From contig CABUZU010000079.1 of assembly GCA_902496125.1 (NCBI GenBank), positions 1 through 9,332 of the forward strand: a stretch of DNA of 9,332 nt, read 5' to 3'. The notes under the pieces were generated by a model, which was not told where the DNA came from, searched no databases, and saw only the letters and a list, made by a program, of their open reading frames with translations. Positions within the stretch are counted from its first letter, which is position 1. Every line of letters begins with the position of its first letter. The DNA comes from an uncultured Lachnospiraceae bacterium. Lineage in GTDB: Bacteria; Bacillota; Clostridia; Lachnospirales; Lachnospiraceae. This document shows, in pieces, positions 1 through 7,600 of this stretch. The position numbers and the translations under genes are program-made.

Positions 1-2277
1 ATTTTCAATAACAACAATCGAGTTATCCACCAACATACCAACGCCCAGTGCTAAACCAGATAGGGAAATAACATTTAATGTTACATTACTAAAATACATC
101 AATACAATCGCAGTCAAAATACTGATTGGAATCGATAACGCTACAACAATTGTAGGTCGTAAATCCTTTAAGAAAATCAGTAAAATAATGACTGCAAGCA
201 ATGCACCAATTAAAAGGTTACTTAATACAGAGTCTACAACCATATCAATATAGACACCCTGGTCCATTAATGTAATGAAGTCTGTACCTTCATATTGGGA
301 TTTTAACTCTTCAAATCGAGCTAAGATTTTATCCGATACATCCCCTGTGGAATATCCCGTCTGCTTTTGTATCGTAAGCATAATACCCGCATTGCCATTA
401 ACCTTCGCATAGACATCATCCTTATTGCTATTTACAACAACGTCTGCAACATCCGAAAGCTTAATCGGGTCTAAACCATCCAAGTTCATATCCATAAGAA
501 CAAGGTCCTTTATATTGTCCGTGCTCTTAAAATCATCACCGACACGAACTAGATAAGAAGTACCATCCTCGGTAATATAACCTGCTGGCATCGAGAAGTT
601 TTGTGCCTTTAGGATGTTTTCAATCATAGAAATCGTAACCGTCTTATCGGCATCTGCACTCTCATAAGCTGAATCTTTCTGGTCATCTAAGGTATCCTCA
701 GCAGACTCTAGTTGTTTCTCACCAGAGCTTATCTGTGCATTCGCAGAAGCCATCTCAATCGTTGCACTAAGACGCTGCTTATTTAATTCACTAAGCGCTT
801 GATTTAAGCTTACCTTACCACTCGAAATCTGTTCCATTGCCGTTGTAAGTTTTGCCTTCGCAGTTTCTAGCTGCTTCTTGCTACTAGCAAGCTGCTTTTT
901 CCCGGCTTCAATCTGCTTTAGACTACTAGAGCTAGAAGCAGATTCTAATTGTTTTTTGCTATTTTCAAGGTTTACCTTTTGTGCACTTAACTCATTTAAT
1001 TTCTTATCTACCGCAGTCGAAGTCGCATTGTCAATTCCTGCTGCCTTAAGCTGTGTCTGAACTGCTTTAATCTGTCCATCTACCGTCTTAATTGCTTCCT
1101 CTAATGTAGCAGATAAATCCGTATCAGACGTATCTGTTGCATTTTGCCCAGTCTGAATCAATGCCTTTAACTGCTCAACACTCATACCCATAAGTGTAGC
1201 AAGCTGTTGTAACTCTTCATCACTTAAATCCGATAAATCCACATCTCCTGCTACATCCTTGCCAGTATCAATTGCTTCTTTTAACGTCGTTAAAATCTGC
1301 TTTTGCGTTTCAAGTGCAGTAAGACCTTCCTTCGCCTGATATAACAAATCCTCTGCATCCTCGATTTGCTTTAAGCCTTCTTTTACTTGTTTTAACTGAT
1401 TAGGAACTGCCTTTAACTGCTTCTCACTAGCCTTTAACTCGGCTTCCTTTTGGGCAATCGTTGTAAGTCCAGATTCTACCTGTGCAAGCTTTGATTTTAA
1501 ATCCGCTTCACTAGTAAGTAACTGGTCCTTACTGTCATTAATCTTTTGTTCTGCCGATGCCATCTGATTTGCGGCTTCTTCTTTACCACTTTCTAATTCC
1601 TTCTTGCCATCTTCTAATTCCTTCTTGGCATCGTCAATTTCATCCTTCGCATCTGCAAACTTTTTATTTAATGCTTTCTTAATCTTCTTGTTTAACTTAT
1701 CAATCTTTTCTTGACGAATGATAACCTGAATATCCTCTTTTACATCACCCGTTGTACTTACAGAGGCAACACCCTCAATACTCTCTAGGTTCGGGATAAT
1801 CTTATCATCAACAAAGTCCGTCAATTCCTTACTGTCATACTTATCAGAAGAAATTGCAGCAACCATAACCGGCATCATGTCCGGATTTAGTTTCATAATA
1901 ATCGGACTTCCAACCGAATCATCAAAAGAAGATTTCAATTGGTCTAATTTCTCACGCATATCAATGGTTAACGTATCCATATTTGCAGAATCGGAAAATT
2001 CTAAAATAACGAGAGAATAGTTGTCATTCGATACTGAGGTAATATTTTTAATATTATCCAATGTCGCCATCGAAGATTCAATCGGGCTTGTAACTGAGGT
2101 TTCTACCGTCTCAGGACTCGCACCCGGATATGTAGTCATTACAATTGCATAGGGTAATTCCATACTAGGAAGTAAATCCGTTGTCATTCGCGTAAACGCA
2201 ACATACCCCAAAATCAATACAATTACAATGCCCACCAAAACAGTATACGGTTTTTTGACACTATAACGAGGTATCAT
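1..2277 (-). CDS. RND-family efflux transporter permease (HAE1-like), 3' end beyond the window
   Basis: This is the N-terminal 759 codons of a proton-driven RND permease; the frame is open to the window edge. It starts MIPRYSVKKPYTVLV and has a first membrane helix at about residues 10-28. The porter-type segment DLLPSMELPY...YPGASPETVE (about 34-59) follows. Residues 180-193 (KEDIQVIIRQEKID) align with AcrB MRIWMNPNELNKF. A hydrophilic coiled-coil insert of about 350 residues comes next, and the fold resumes at ISMIENILKAQNF (about 549-561). TM2 and TM3 follow (about 683-703 and 710-737), then the TM4 motif GMLVDNSIVVIEN at 747-759. Ordinary RND permeases have about 1,050 residues, so the complete protein should be roughly 1,350-1,400. 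Such pumps expel amphiphilic drugs, lipids or peptides; the substrate here is unknown. The ATG at 2277 has AGGAG at 2282-2286, a short 4-nt spacing, and it fits the family start. The gene is divergent from the kinase operon and sits behind its own promoter and a TetR-type operator. Confidence 0.93.
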   Translation of the reverse strand, partial: MIPRYSVKKPYTVLVGIVIVLILGYVAFTRMTTDLLPSMELPYAIVMTTYPGASPETVETSVTSPIESSMATLDNIKNITSVSNDNYSLVILEFSDSANMDTLTIDMREKLDQLKSSFDDSVGSPIIMKLNPDMMPVMVAAISSDKYDSKELTDFVDDKIIPNLESIEGVASVSTTGDVKEDIQVIIRQEKIDKLNKKIKKALNKKFADAKDEIDDAKKELEDGKKELESGKEEAANQMASAEQKINDSKDQLLTSEADLKSKLAQVESGLTTIAQKEAELKASEKQLKAVPNQLKQVKEGLKQIEDAEDLLYQAKEGLTALETQKQILTTLKEAIDTGKDVAGDVDLSDLSDEELQQLATLMGMSVEQLKALIQTGQNATDTSDTDLSATLEEAIKTVDGQIKAVQTQLKAAGIDNATSTAVDKKLNELSAQKVNLENSKKQLESASSSSSLKQIEAGKKQLASSKKQLETAKAKLTTAMEQISSGKVSLNQALSELNKQRLSATIEMASANAQISSGEKQLESAEDTLDDQKDSAYESADADKTVTISMIENILKAQNFSMPAGYITEDGTSYLVRVGDDFKSTDNIKDLVLMDMNLDGLDPIKLSDVADVVVNSNKDDVYAKVNGNAGIMLTIQKQTGYSTGDVSDKILARFEELKSQYEGTDFITLMDQGVYIDMVVDSVLSNLLIGALLAVIILLIFLKDLRPTIVVALSIPISILTAIVLMYFSNVTLNVISLSGLALGVGMLVDNSIVVIEN
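658..1710 (-). other. Coiled-coil insert within the RND permease (about residues 190-540)
   Basis: This segment of the RND gene encodes a long charged region rich in K, E, Q, A and L, with recurring units such as KKELEDGKKELESGKEE, KQLASSKKQLETAKAKL and QISSGEKQLESAE. Hydrophobic residues recur at heptad-like spacing and there are no membrane helices. A less regular centre (about residues 338-385, acidic and rich in D, S and T) may be the hairpin tip between an outgoing and a returning helix. The insert sits where AcrB has its docking (DN) subdomain, between the NELNKF-like strand and the ITAIKAQN-like helix. It should therefore project outward from the cell surface. Confidence 0.8.
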
Positions 2278-2307
2278 AGGACTCCTTTCAAAAATAAATA
2301 ATCATTT

Positions 2308-2325
2308 TCCGACCCGTCGGTCGGA
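2308..2325. promoter_or_regulatory. Putative TetR-family operator
   Basis: A perfect inverted repeat, TCCGACC-CGTC-GGTCGGA, has 7-bp arms and a 4-bp centre. GACCGAC/GTCGGTC half-sites of this kind are typical of TetR-family repressor operators in Firmicutes. It begins about 8 bp beyond the -10 box of the RND promoter, so it covers roughly +2 to +19 of the predicted transcript, where a bound dimer would block initiation or early elongation. It is the most GC-rich stretch of an otherwise A/T-rich spacer. No TetR-family gene lies inside the window. Confidence 0.75.
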
Positions 2326-2333
2326 CTTTCTCT

Positions 2334-2362
2334 AGTATAAGAAAAAGTTCCTAAAAAGTCAA
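2334..2362 (-). promoter_or_regulatory. Sigma-A type promoter of the RND permease gene
   Basis: Read on the minus strand there is TTGACT (2362-2357), a 17-bp spacer, and TATACT (2339-2334). Both boxes match the vegetative consensus at five of six positions and the spacing is ideal. Initiation is expected near 2327, giving a leader of about 50 nt that contains the palindromic operator and then AGGAG at 2286-2282. The promoter should be strong unless repressed. Confidence 0.85.
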
Positions 2363-2394
2363 TAGGCAAAAATCAGAGAATCTGCCTCATTTAG

Positions 2395-2423
2395 TTGACT
2401 TTTGCATTTTTCTTTGGTACTCT
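2395..2423 (+). promoter_or_regulatory. Probable promoter of the two-component operon
   Basis: TTGACT (2395-2400) is followed by a 17-bp spacer and TACTCT (2418-2423). The -10 box matches the consensus at only three of six positions, but the preceding TGG gives an extended -10 (TGn), which can compensate. Predicted initiation near 2430 would leave a leader of about 20 nt with the ribosome binding site just inside it. The weak -10 suggests low basal or activator-assisted expression. Confidence 0.5.
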
Positions 2424-2436
2424 AACCACTAAGAAA

Positions 2437-2442
2437 GGGGAG
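2437..2442 (+). promoter_or_regulatory. Ribosome binding site setting the GTG start of the kinase
   Basis: GGGGAG within AAAGGGGAGA ends 8 nt before a GTG codon at 2451. The next in-frame ATG is beyond the first membrane helix, so the GTG is the credible start. Confidence 0.75.
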
Positions 2443-2450
2443 ATTTCACA

Positions 2451-3953
2451 GTGAAAATACGTACAAGACTTTTATTAGCCTTCCTAACGATTATGGTATT
2501 ACCTCTAATCCTTTTTTATGTATGCTTTAATATTCTTTCAAACTACCAAAGTGCAAATTTCGAAGAAGCTTATGGAATAGAAAATACCATGGAACTTTTT
2601 TATGGAGGCTCCATTCAAATGTTCGATTCGATGACCGACCTTGCACAAGATAGAATCGAACAGACAATAAAGACATCTCCAGACTCCTTACTCGATACCA
2701 ACTGGTTAAACGAAGTCGAGAAACAATTAGATAAAAACTATTCCTTCTTAATTGTAAGAGTCAATGATGAAATTACCTATTGGGGAGCCAATAAAAAATA
2801 CAATAGCATCCAAAATGCCCTAATTAAAAAACTACCCAAATGGACAGGAGATTCCGATGACTTTGATAAAAGCCTTTATACCGGTCCTATCAGCAAATGC
2901 CTAATCAAATTCAGTGACTTCACCCTAACAAATGGCGATAAAGCATCCGTCTTTCTCGTAACCAAAACAGGTGAGTTGCTTCCTGAGATGAAAACGATTA
3001 TAATAGAAATGGTCATTCTAGTCTGTCTTATTCTATTTATTACCGCTATGGTTTTATGTCTTTGGATTTACCGCTCCATTTTAAGCCCGATTTCTAAGCT
3101 AAATGAAGCGACAAAGGAAATCAGAGACGGCAATATGGACTTTAGCTTAGAAGCCGAAACCCATGATGAAATCGGAGAACTCTTCCAAAACTTTGAAGAA
3201 ATGCGAATCCGTTTAAAAGAATCCGCAGAAGAAAAACTTCGATATGATAAAGAAAGCAAGGAATTAATCAGCAACATCTCTCACGATTTAAAAACTCCAA
3301 TTACCGCCATCCAAGGCTATATGGAAGGAATTTTAGAAGGCGTTGCCGATACTCCAGAAAAGAAAGAAAAATACCTTCGCACCGTTTATAACAAAGCAAA
3401 GGATATGAGTCGGTTAATCGAAGAATTAACCTTCTATACCAAAATCGACACCAACAAAATCCCATATAACTTCGCTAAAATCAACGTCTGCGACTACTTT
3501 AGCGACTGCGTAGAAGAAGTTGGCGTCGAACTAGAATCAAGAGGAATCCTATTAGGCTATCACAACACCGTCGATAAAGATGCCCTAATTATTGCCGATG
3601 GCGAACAATTAAAACGAGTCATCAACAATATTATTAGCAACTCCGTAAAATACATGGACAAAACCCAAGGCATCATCGACATTCGCGTTAAAGATTTGAG
3701 TGATTTTATACAAGTAGAAATAGAAGACAATGGATGTGGAATCGCTAGTAAAGATTTAGAAAATGTATTCAACCGCTTCTATCGTACCGACGCATCTAGA
3801 AACTCCTCGAAGGGAGGCAGTGGCATCGGTCTTTCAATTGTTAAGAAAATTATTGAAGACCACGGCGGCAGAATCTGGTGCACCAGTACAGAAAACGTTG
3901 GAACTGTTATGCATTTTGTAATCAGAAAATATCAGGAGGTAAACTATGAGTAA
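2451..3953 (+). CDS. Membrane sensor histidine kinase (HAMP, HisKA, HATPase_c)
   Basis: This 500-residue kinase autophosphorylates a histidine in response to an extracellular or membrane cue and passes the phosphate to the regulator encoded next to it. A membrane helix at about residues 6-28 and a second at about 182-207 flank an extracellular sensor region of about 150 residues that I cannot assign to a known family. A HAMP linker (about 208-262, including LSPISKLNEATKEI and the DEIGEL motif) leads to the dimerisation helix with the H-box SNISHDLKTPI, phospho-acceptor His278. The ATP-binding domain has an N-box with Asn397 (NNIISNSVKY), G1 box DNGCGI at 426-431, F-box FNRFYR near 441-446 and G2 box GGSGIGL at 455-461. 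All key catalytic residues are present. It starts at GTG, and its last codons overlap the regulator gene by 8 bp, which implies translational coupling. Being divergent from an RND gene makes an envelope-stress or antimicrobial sensing role plausible, but that is inference. Confidence 0.95.
   Translation: MKIRTRLLLAFLTIMVLPLILFYVCFNILSNYQSANFEEAYGIENTMELFYGGSIQMFDSMTDLAQDRIEQTIKTSPDSLLDTNWLNEVEKQLDKNYSFLIVRVNDEITYWGANKKYNSIQNALIKKLPKWTGDSDDFDKSLYTGPISKCLIKFSDFTLTNGDKASVFLVTKTGELLPEMKTIIIEMVILVCLILFITAMVLCLWIYRSILSPISKLNEATKEIRDGNMDFSLEAETHDEIGELFQNFEEMRIRLKESAEEKLRYDKESKELISNISHDLKTPITAIQGYMEGILEGVADTPEKKEKYLRTVYNKAKDMSRLIEELTFYTKIDTNKIPYNFAKINVCDYFSDCVEEVGVELESRGILLGYHNTVDKDALIIADGEQLKRVINNIISNSVKYMDKTQGIIDIRVKDLSDFIQVEIEDNGCGIASKDLENVFNRFYRTDASRNSSKGGSGIGLSIVKKIIEDHGGRIWCTSTENVGTVMHFVIRKYQEVNYE
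3934..3940 (+). promoter_or_regulatory. Ribosome binding site of the response regulator
   Basis: A perfect AGGAGGT lies inside the 3' end of the kinase gene, 5 nt before the ATG at 3946. It is stronger than the kinase's own site, which fits the usual excess of regulator over sensor. Confidence 0.85.
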
Positions 3954-4635
3954 ATTATTAATTATAGAAGATGAATTAGACATTGCAGAACTAGAAAAAG
4001 ACTATCTAGAATTAAGTGGTTTTGATGTCGAAATCGAAGGAAATGGAAAAACCGGTCTTGACCGTGCACTTCACGAAGAATTTGATTTATTTATTTTAGA
4101 TTTAATGCTTCCAGAAATGGATGGATTTGAGATTTGTAAAAAAATCCGTAAAGTAAAAAACACACCAATTCTTATGGTGTCCGCTAAAAAAGACGATATC
4201 GACAAAATCCGCGGACTCGGTCTTGGTGCCGACGATTATATTACCAAGCCATTTAGCCCAAGTGAATTAGTTGCTCGTGTCAAAGCCCATTTGGCAAGAT
4301 ATGACCGCTTAATTGGAAGCAATACCCAAGAAAACGAAATCATTGAAATTCACGGACTAAAAATCGATAAGACCGCAAGAAGAGTTTATGTAAACGGCGA
4401 AGAAAAACAGTTCACCACCAAGGAATTTGACCTGTTAACCTTCCTTGCTCAAAATCCAAACCACGTATTTTCAAAAGATGAACTCTTTAATAAAATTTGG
4501 GATATGGAATCTGTTGGAGATATCGCAACCGTTACGGTACATATCAAAAAGATTCGTGAAAAAATCGAAGTCAATACCGCGAAACCTCAGTATATTGAGA
4601 CGATTTGGGGAGTTGGATATCGATTTAAGGTGTAA
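3946..4635 (+). CDS. OmpR/PhoB-family response regulator
   Basis: This 229-residue DNA-binding regulator is the expected partner of the upstream kinase. The receiver domain (about 1-118) has the acidic pocket Glu8/Asp9, phospho-acceptor Asp52 in ILDLMLPEMDG, Ser79 in the MVSAK strand and Lys101 in the TKPF motif, so phosphorylation chemistry is intact. A winged-helix trans_reg_C domain (about 128-229) carries the typical EKQFTTKEFDLLTFLAQNPNHVFS segment, a TVTVHIKKIREKIE recognition-helix region and the terminal IETIWGVGYRF wing. The length is normal for the family. The gene overlaps the kinase by 8 bp and ends 5 nt before a terminator, closing a two-gene operon. Targets cannot be read from the sequence; autoregulation and control of the divergent RND gene are the obvious candidates. 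Confidence 0.96.
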   Translation: MSKLLIIEDELDIAELEKDYLELSGFDVEIEGNGKTGLDRALHEEFDLFILDLMLPEMDGFEICKKIRKVKNTPILMVSAKKDDIDKIRGLGLGADDYITKPFSPSELVARVKAHLARYDRLIGSNTQENEIIEIHGLKIDKTARRVYVNGEEKQFTTKEFDLLTFLAQNPNHVFSKDELFNKIWDMESVGDIATVTVHIKKIREKIEVNTAKPQYIETIWGVGYRFKV

Positions 4636-4640
4636 AAGAT

Positions 4641-4666
4641 AGGGGCATATCATTTGATATGCCCCT
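4641..4666. terminator. Bidirectional intrinsic terminator between convergent operons
   Basis: A perfect inverted repeat AGGGGCATATCA / TGATATGCCCCT has 12-bp arms around TT. On the plus strand it is followed by T-rich TGTTCTTTATTTTA, and on the minus strand by ATCTTTTA. It begins 5 nt after the regulator's stop codon and ends 6 nt from the stop codon of the convergent minus-strand gene, so it should serve both. The T-tract is better on the plus strand. Confidence 0.88.
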
Positions 4667-4672
4667 TGTTCT

Positions 4673-7600
4673 TTATTTTACTGTTACAGATTTTACATCT
4701 GAATATGCACCATAAACTTTAGAACCATCTACAGTCTTATATGCACGAACCTTGTAATAGTAAGTCTTATTTTTCTTTAAGTTGCTATCTGTCCAAGTTT
4801 TTACATTCTTAACAGTCTTCACACTCTTATAGCTACCATTCTTCTTGGTTGTACGATAAACCTTGTAACCAGTTGCTCCTGCTACCTTCTTCCATGTTAA
4901 GGTTGCTTTCTTACCTTTTGCATTCTTTACAGAAGATAAGCTTGTCTTAGCAGGTACAGGTTTTGCCTTTACAACCTTACTGTAACCACTGTTTGCAGTC
5001 TTATTATAGGCTCTTACTTTATAATAGTAAGTTTTGCCAGTCTTTAATTTACTATCGGTCCATTTAAGAGTCTTAACAGTTGCTACCTTCTTGTAGCTAC
5101 CATTCTTACTTGTCGCACGATATACCTTATAACCAGTTACACCTGCTACCTTCTTCCATGTTACAGTTACTTTATTATAACTACTAGATGTAGCTTTTAC
5201 ACTACTAGGTACAGTAAGTGCAGGTTTTGCACTAACAACCTTACTTGTTGAACTAGTAGCGTTCTTAGCAGTTGCTTCTACTTTGTAGTAATAAGTCTTA
5301 CCAGTTGTTAACTTGCTATCAGTCCATGTTAAGGTCTTAACTGTCTTTACATTCTTATAACCACTAGACTTACTTGTTGAACGATAAATCTTATAACTTT
5401 CTGCTCCGTCTACTTTCTTCCAAGTTAATTTTACTTTATCGTAGCTTGTTGCAGTTGCTTTAACTGTTGCAGCCTTTAATGCTACAGGTTTTGTAGGCTG
5501 TGTAGGATTGGTAGGTTCTTCTGCTTTCTTAAGTTCTGCTAATTTCTTACTAGCTTCTTCAAGAACACTTGCATTATCAACATACTTCTTCTGACCTTTT
5601 GTTAATGCATCGTAAGCAGCCTTCGCTGTTTCAATTGCCTTCTCATCATTTAATGTAATTTCAGTAGGAAGGTTCGAAATCATCTTCTCTACTTGTGGAA
5701 CACCTACTACATCAGTACAATTATAAAGAGCAGTCTGATTGTTCATTAGACGGTACCAAGAGATAATTGCATAAATAGCCTGAGTTGAATAGAAAGACTT
5801 ATTCATTGTCATTTCATAAGTATCCTTGATTGATACTGGTAATCCATTCTCATCAAGATTGCAACCAGCTTGGATAAAGCTATCTAACATGTTATAGCCA
5901 GCTTCCGTGGTTAATTCTTCACTAAATGCATCAATTCCCATACAAGAAAGCATTACAACTGCCTGTGCAGTAGTTGCTGGATTGTAGTTACCATAAGTAA
6001 TCCATCCACCTAAAGGGCATTGATATTCTTTCATTGCTGCAATCTGAGCTGTTTTTTCAGCCTTTTGTGCAATGGTATAATCTTTGCCATCTGCCTTTAA
6101 CATTTCATTTACTTTCTGAGCTACATCATAGTAAATGGTTCCTTCTTTTGGATTAATGTATTTAGCAAGTCCCTGTGTATACATACCAACATAATCCATA
6201 CCAATACCATCTGCTGCACCAAATACGCCCATATTCATTAATTTATAAACTTTCTGCACACGATTATTTACATCTGTTTGATAATCAGAACTTGTAGCAT
6301 AATCTCCACTGTCTAAGCCAATTAACCAGAATGGAACGTGCATATGAGCACCTTCTTTACCCACTTCATTAACAACTGCCTGTACTAAATCAAAACCTGG
6401 GTCATCTTCCCCATAAGTACCCTTGGTATATTCCTTGATATCTGCTGGGTCAAAGCCTGCTGCTGTAATGGCAATTAATTCTCTCTGCCATGTAGTGGTT
6501 AATTCTTGAGTCATATCCTTGTTCTCTGCATACATTTCTTTGAATGATCTTTTCTCTGCTTCAAACCACTTATCTAGTAAGTCTTGAATTTCAGAATCAT
6601 CTTTTAATTTATCATAACGAGCTATATTAATAACAGTCCAACAATAACTATTTTTAATAACATTGGTTTCATCTGTTATCTTTTCAAGAGATTCCTTTTC
6701 ACCTTTTTCTCCAAGAGCTAAGAAGGCTTCTGCTTTCTTTAAGGTATCGATATTTTTATACTGATTTGGTTTTACAGATAATTTACCAGAGGTTACTGTA
6801 GATTTGTTAAAATCAATATTAAATACATATTCCGTATTTGTTTGGTATGTCAATTTAGCTTTGCTCAAGTCTGAAAGATTTCCTATTGTTTTACCACTTG
6901 CAAGATACTGCGTATATTCATCGCAAGATACCTCTAATTTATATTTATCAATAAAATCTTTCAATTGGTCTGCTTCTACACCTTCTATGCCTGTAATAGT
7001 TATTTCGGGCTTTACTACGGCTGGAGAATAGTATCCAATTGTTATATCTGGATAAACAGCTGATACTGTTACCATACGTCGTTCAACATCACCAAAAACA
7101 GGTTCTAATACATCTGAACGAATATAAGGATAACCATTATTTACAAATTTCAATTCTGAATCATAGTAATATGGTCCAATGTCATCAAAAAAAGTTTCTA
7201 CACCTTCAGGAGCTTTATTATCTTCTAAATAAATTTTATCATGATAGCCTTCGGTGTCAATGTTCCAAACATTGTCAAAATCCCAACCTGCATCAGTATA
7301 AATAGATTTATCTTTCGCTTGTTCATCTGTGAGAACAACATCTTCGCCTTCCATCTTTATTAAATCACAATCTCCATTTATAGTAAGATTATGCATGATT
7401 GTTCCACCAACCACATAAGTATGAGTAATATAAGCACACCAAATATTTGCTTTAGACTTATTTTCTGATAAACAATTATATGTATAGGTTCCTCCCGCAT
7501 AAAGATTTTTAGCATATGGAACTTTTAATTTTGTATTTGTGGTTCGAGTAAAAAATGCAGAAATATCTGCTGGATAATTTGAATAATTATCCATTTTAAT

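Noticed and set aside
878..1060. 60-codon plus-strand open frame inside the RND gene
   Set aside because: It is the antisense of the coiled-coil insert. Its serine/phenylalanine/leucine-rich product simply mirrors lysine/glutamate/glutamine codons, and it has no ribosome binding site.
4676..4760. LPXTG sortase signal or SLH anchor at the C-terminus of the large protein
   Set aside because: The protein ends directly after the third Fn3 unit (SVTVK) with no LPXTG, hydrophobic helix or SLH motif.
4676..5485. CRISPR-like periodicity
   Set aside because: The repeats are about 260 bp apart, in frame and coding for Fn3 domains, so they are not a CRISPR array.
6000..6030. Active squalene/terpene cyclase
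   Set aside because: The alpha/alpha repeat is recognisable, but no DxDD or similar catalytic aspartate cluster is present and the protein is secreted, so a binding role is more likely.
6804..7305. Two plus-strand open frames (6804-7031, 7039-7305) opposite the large surface protein gene
   Set aside because: They lie wholly within a well-supported minus-strand gene, have no recognisable domains, and show no promoter or ribosome site.
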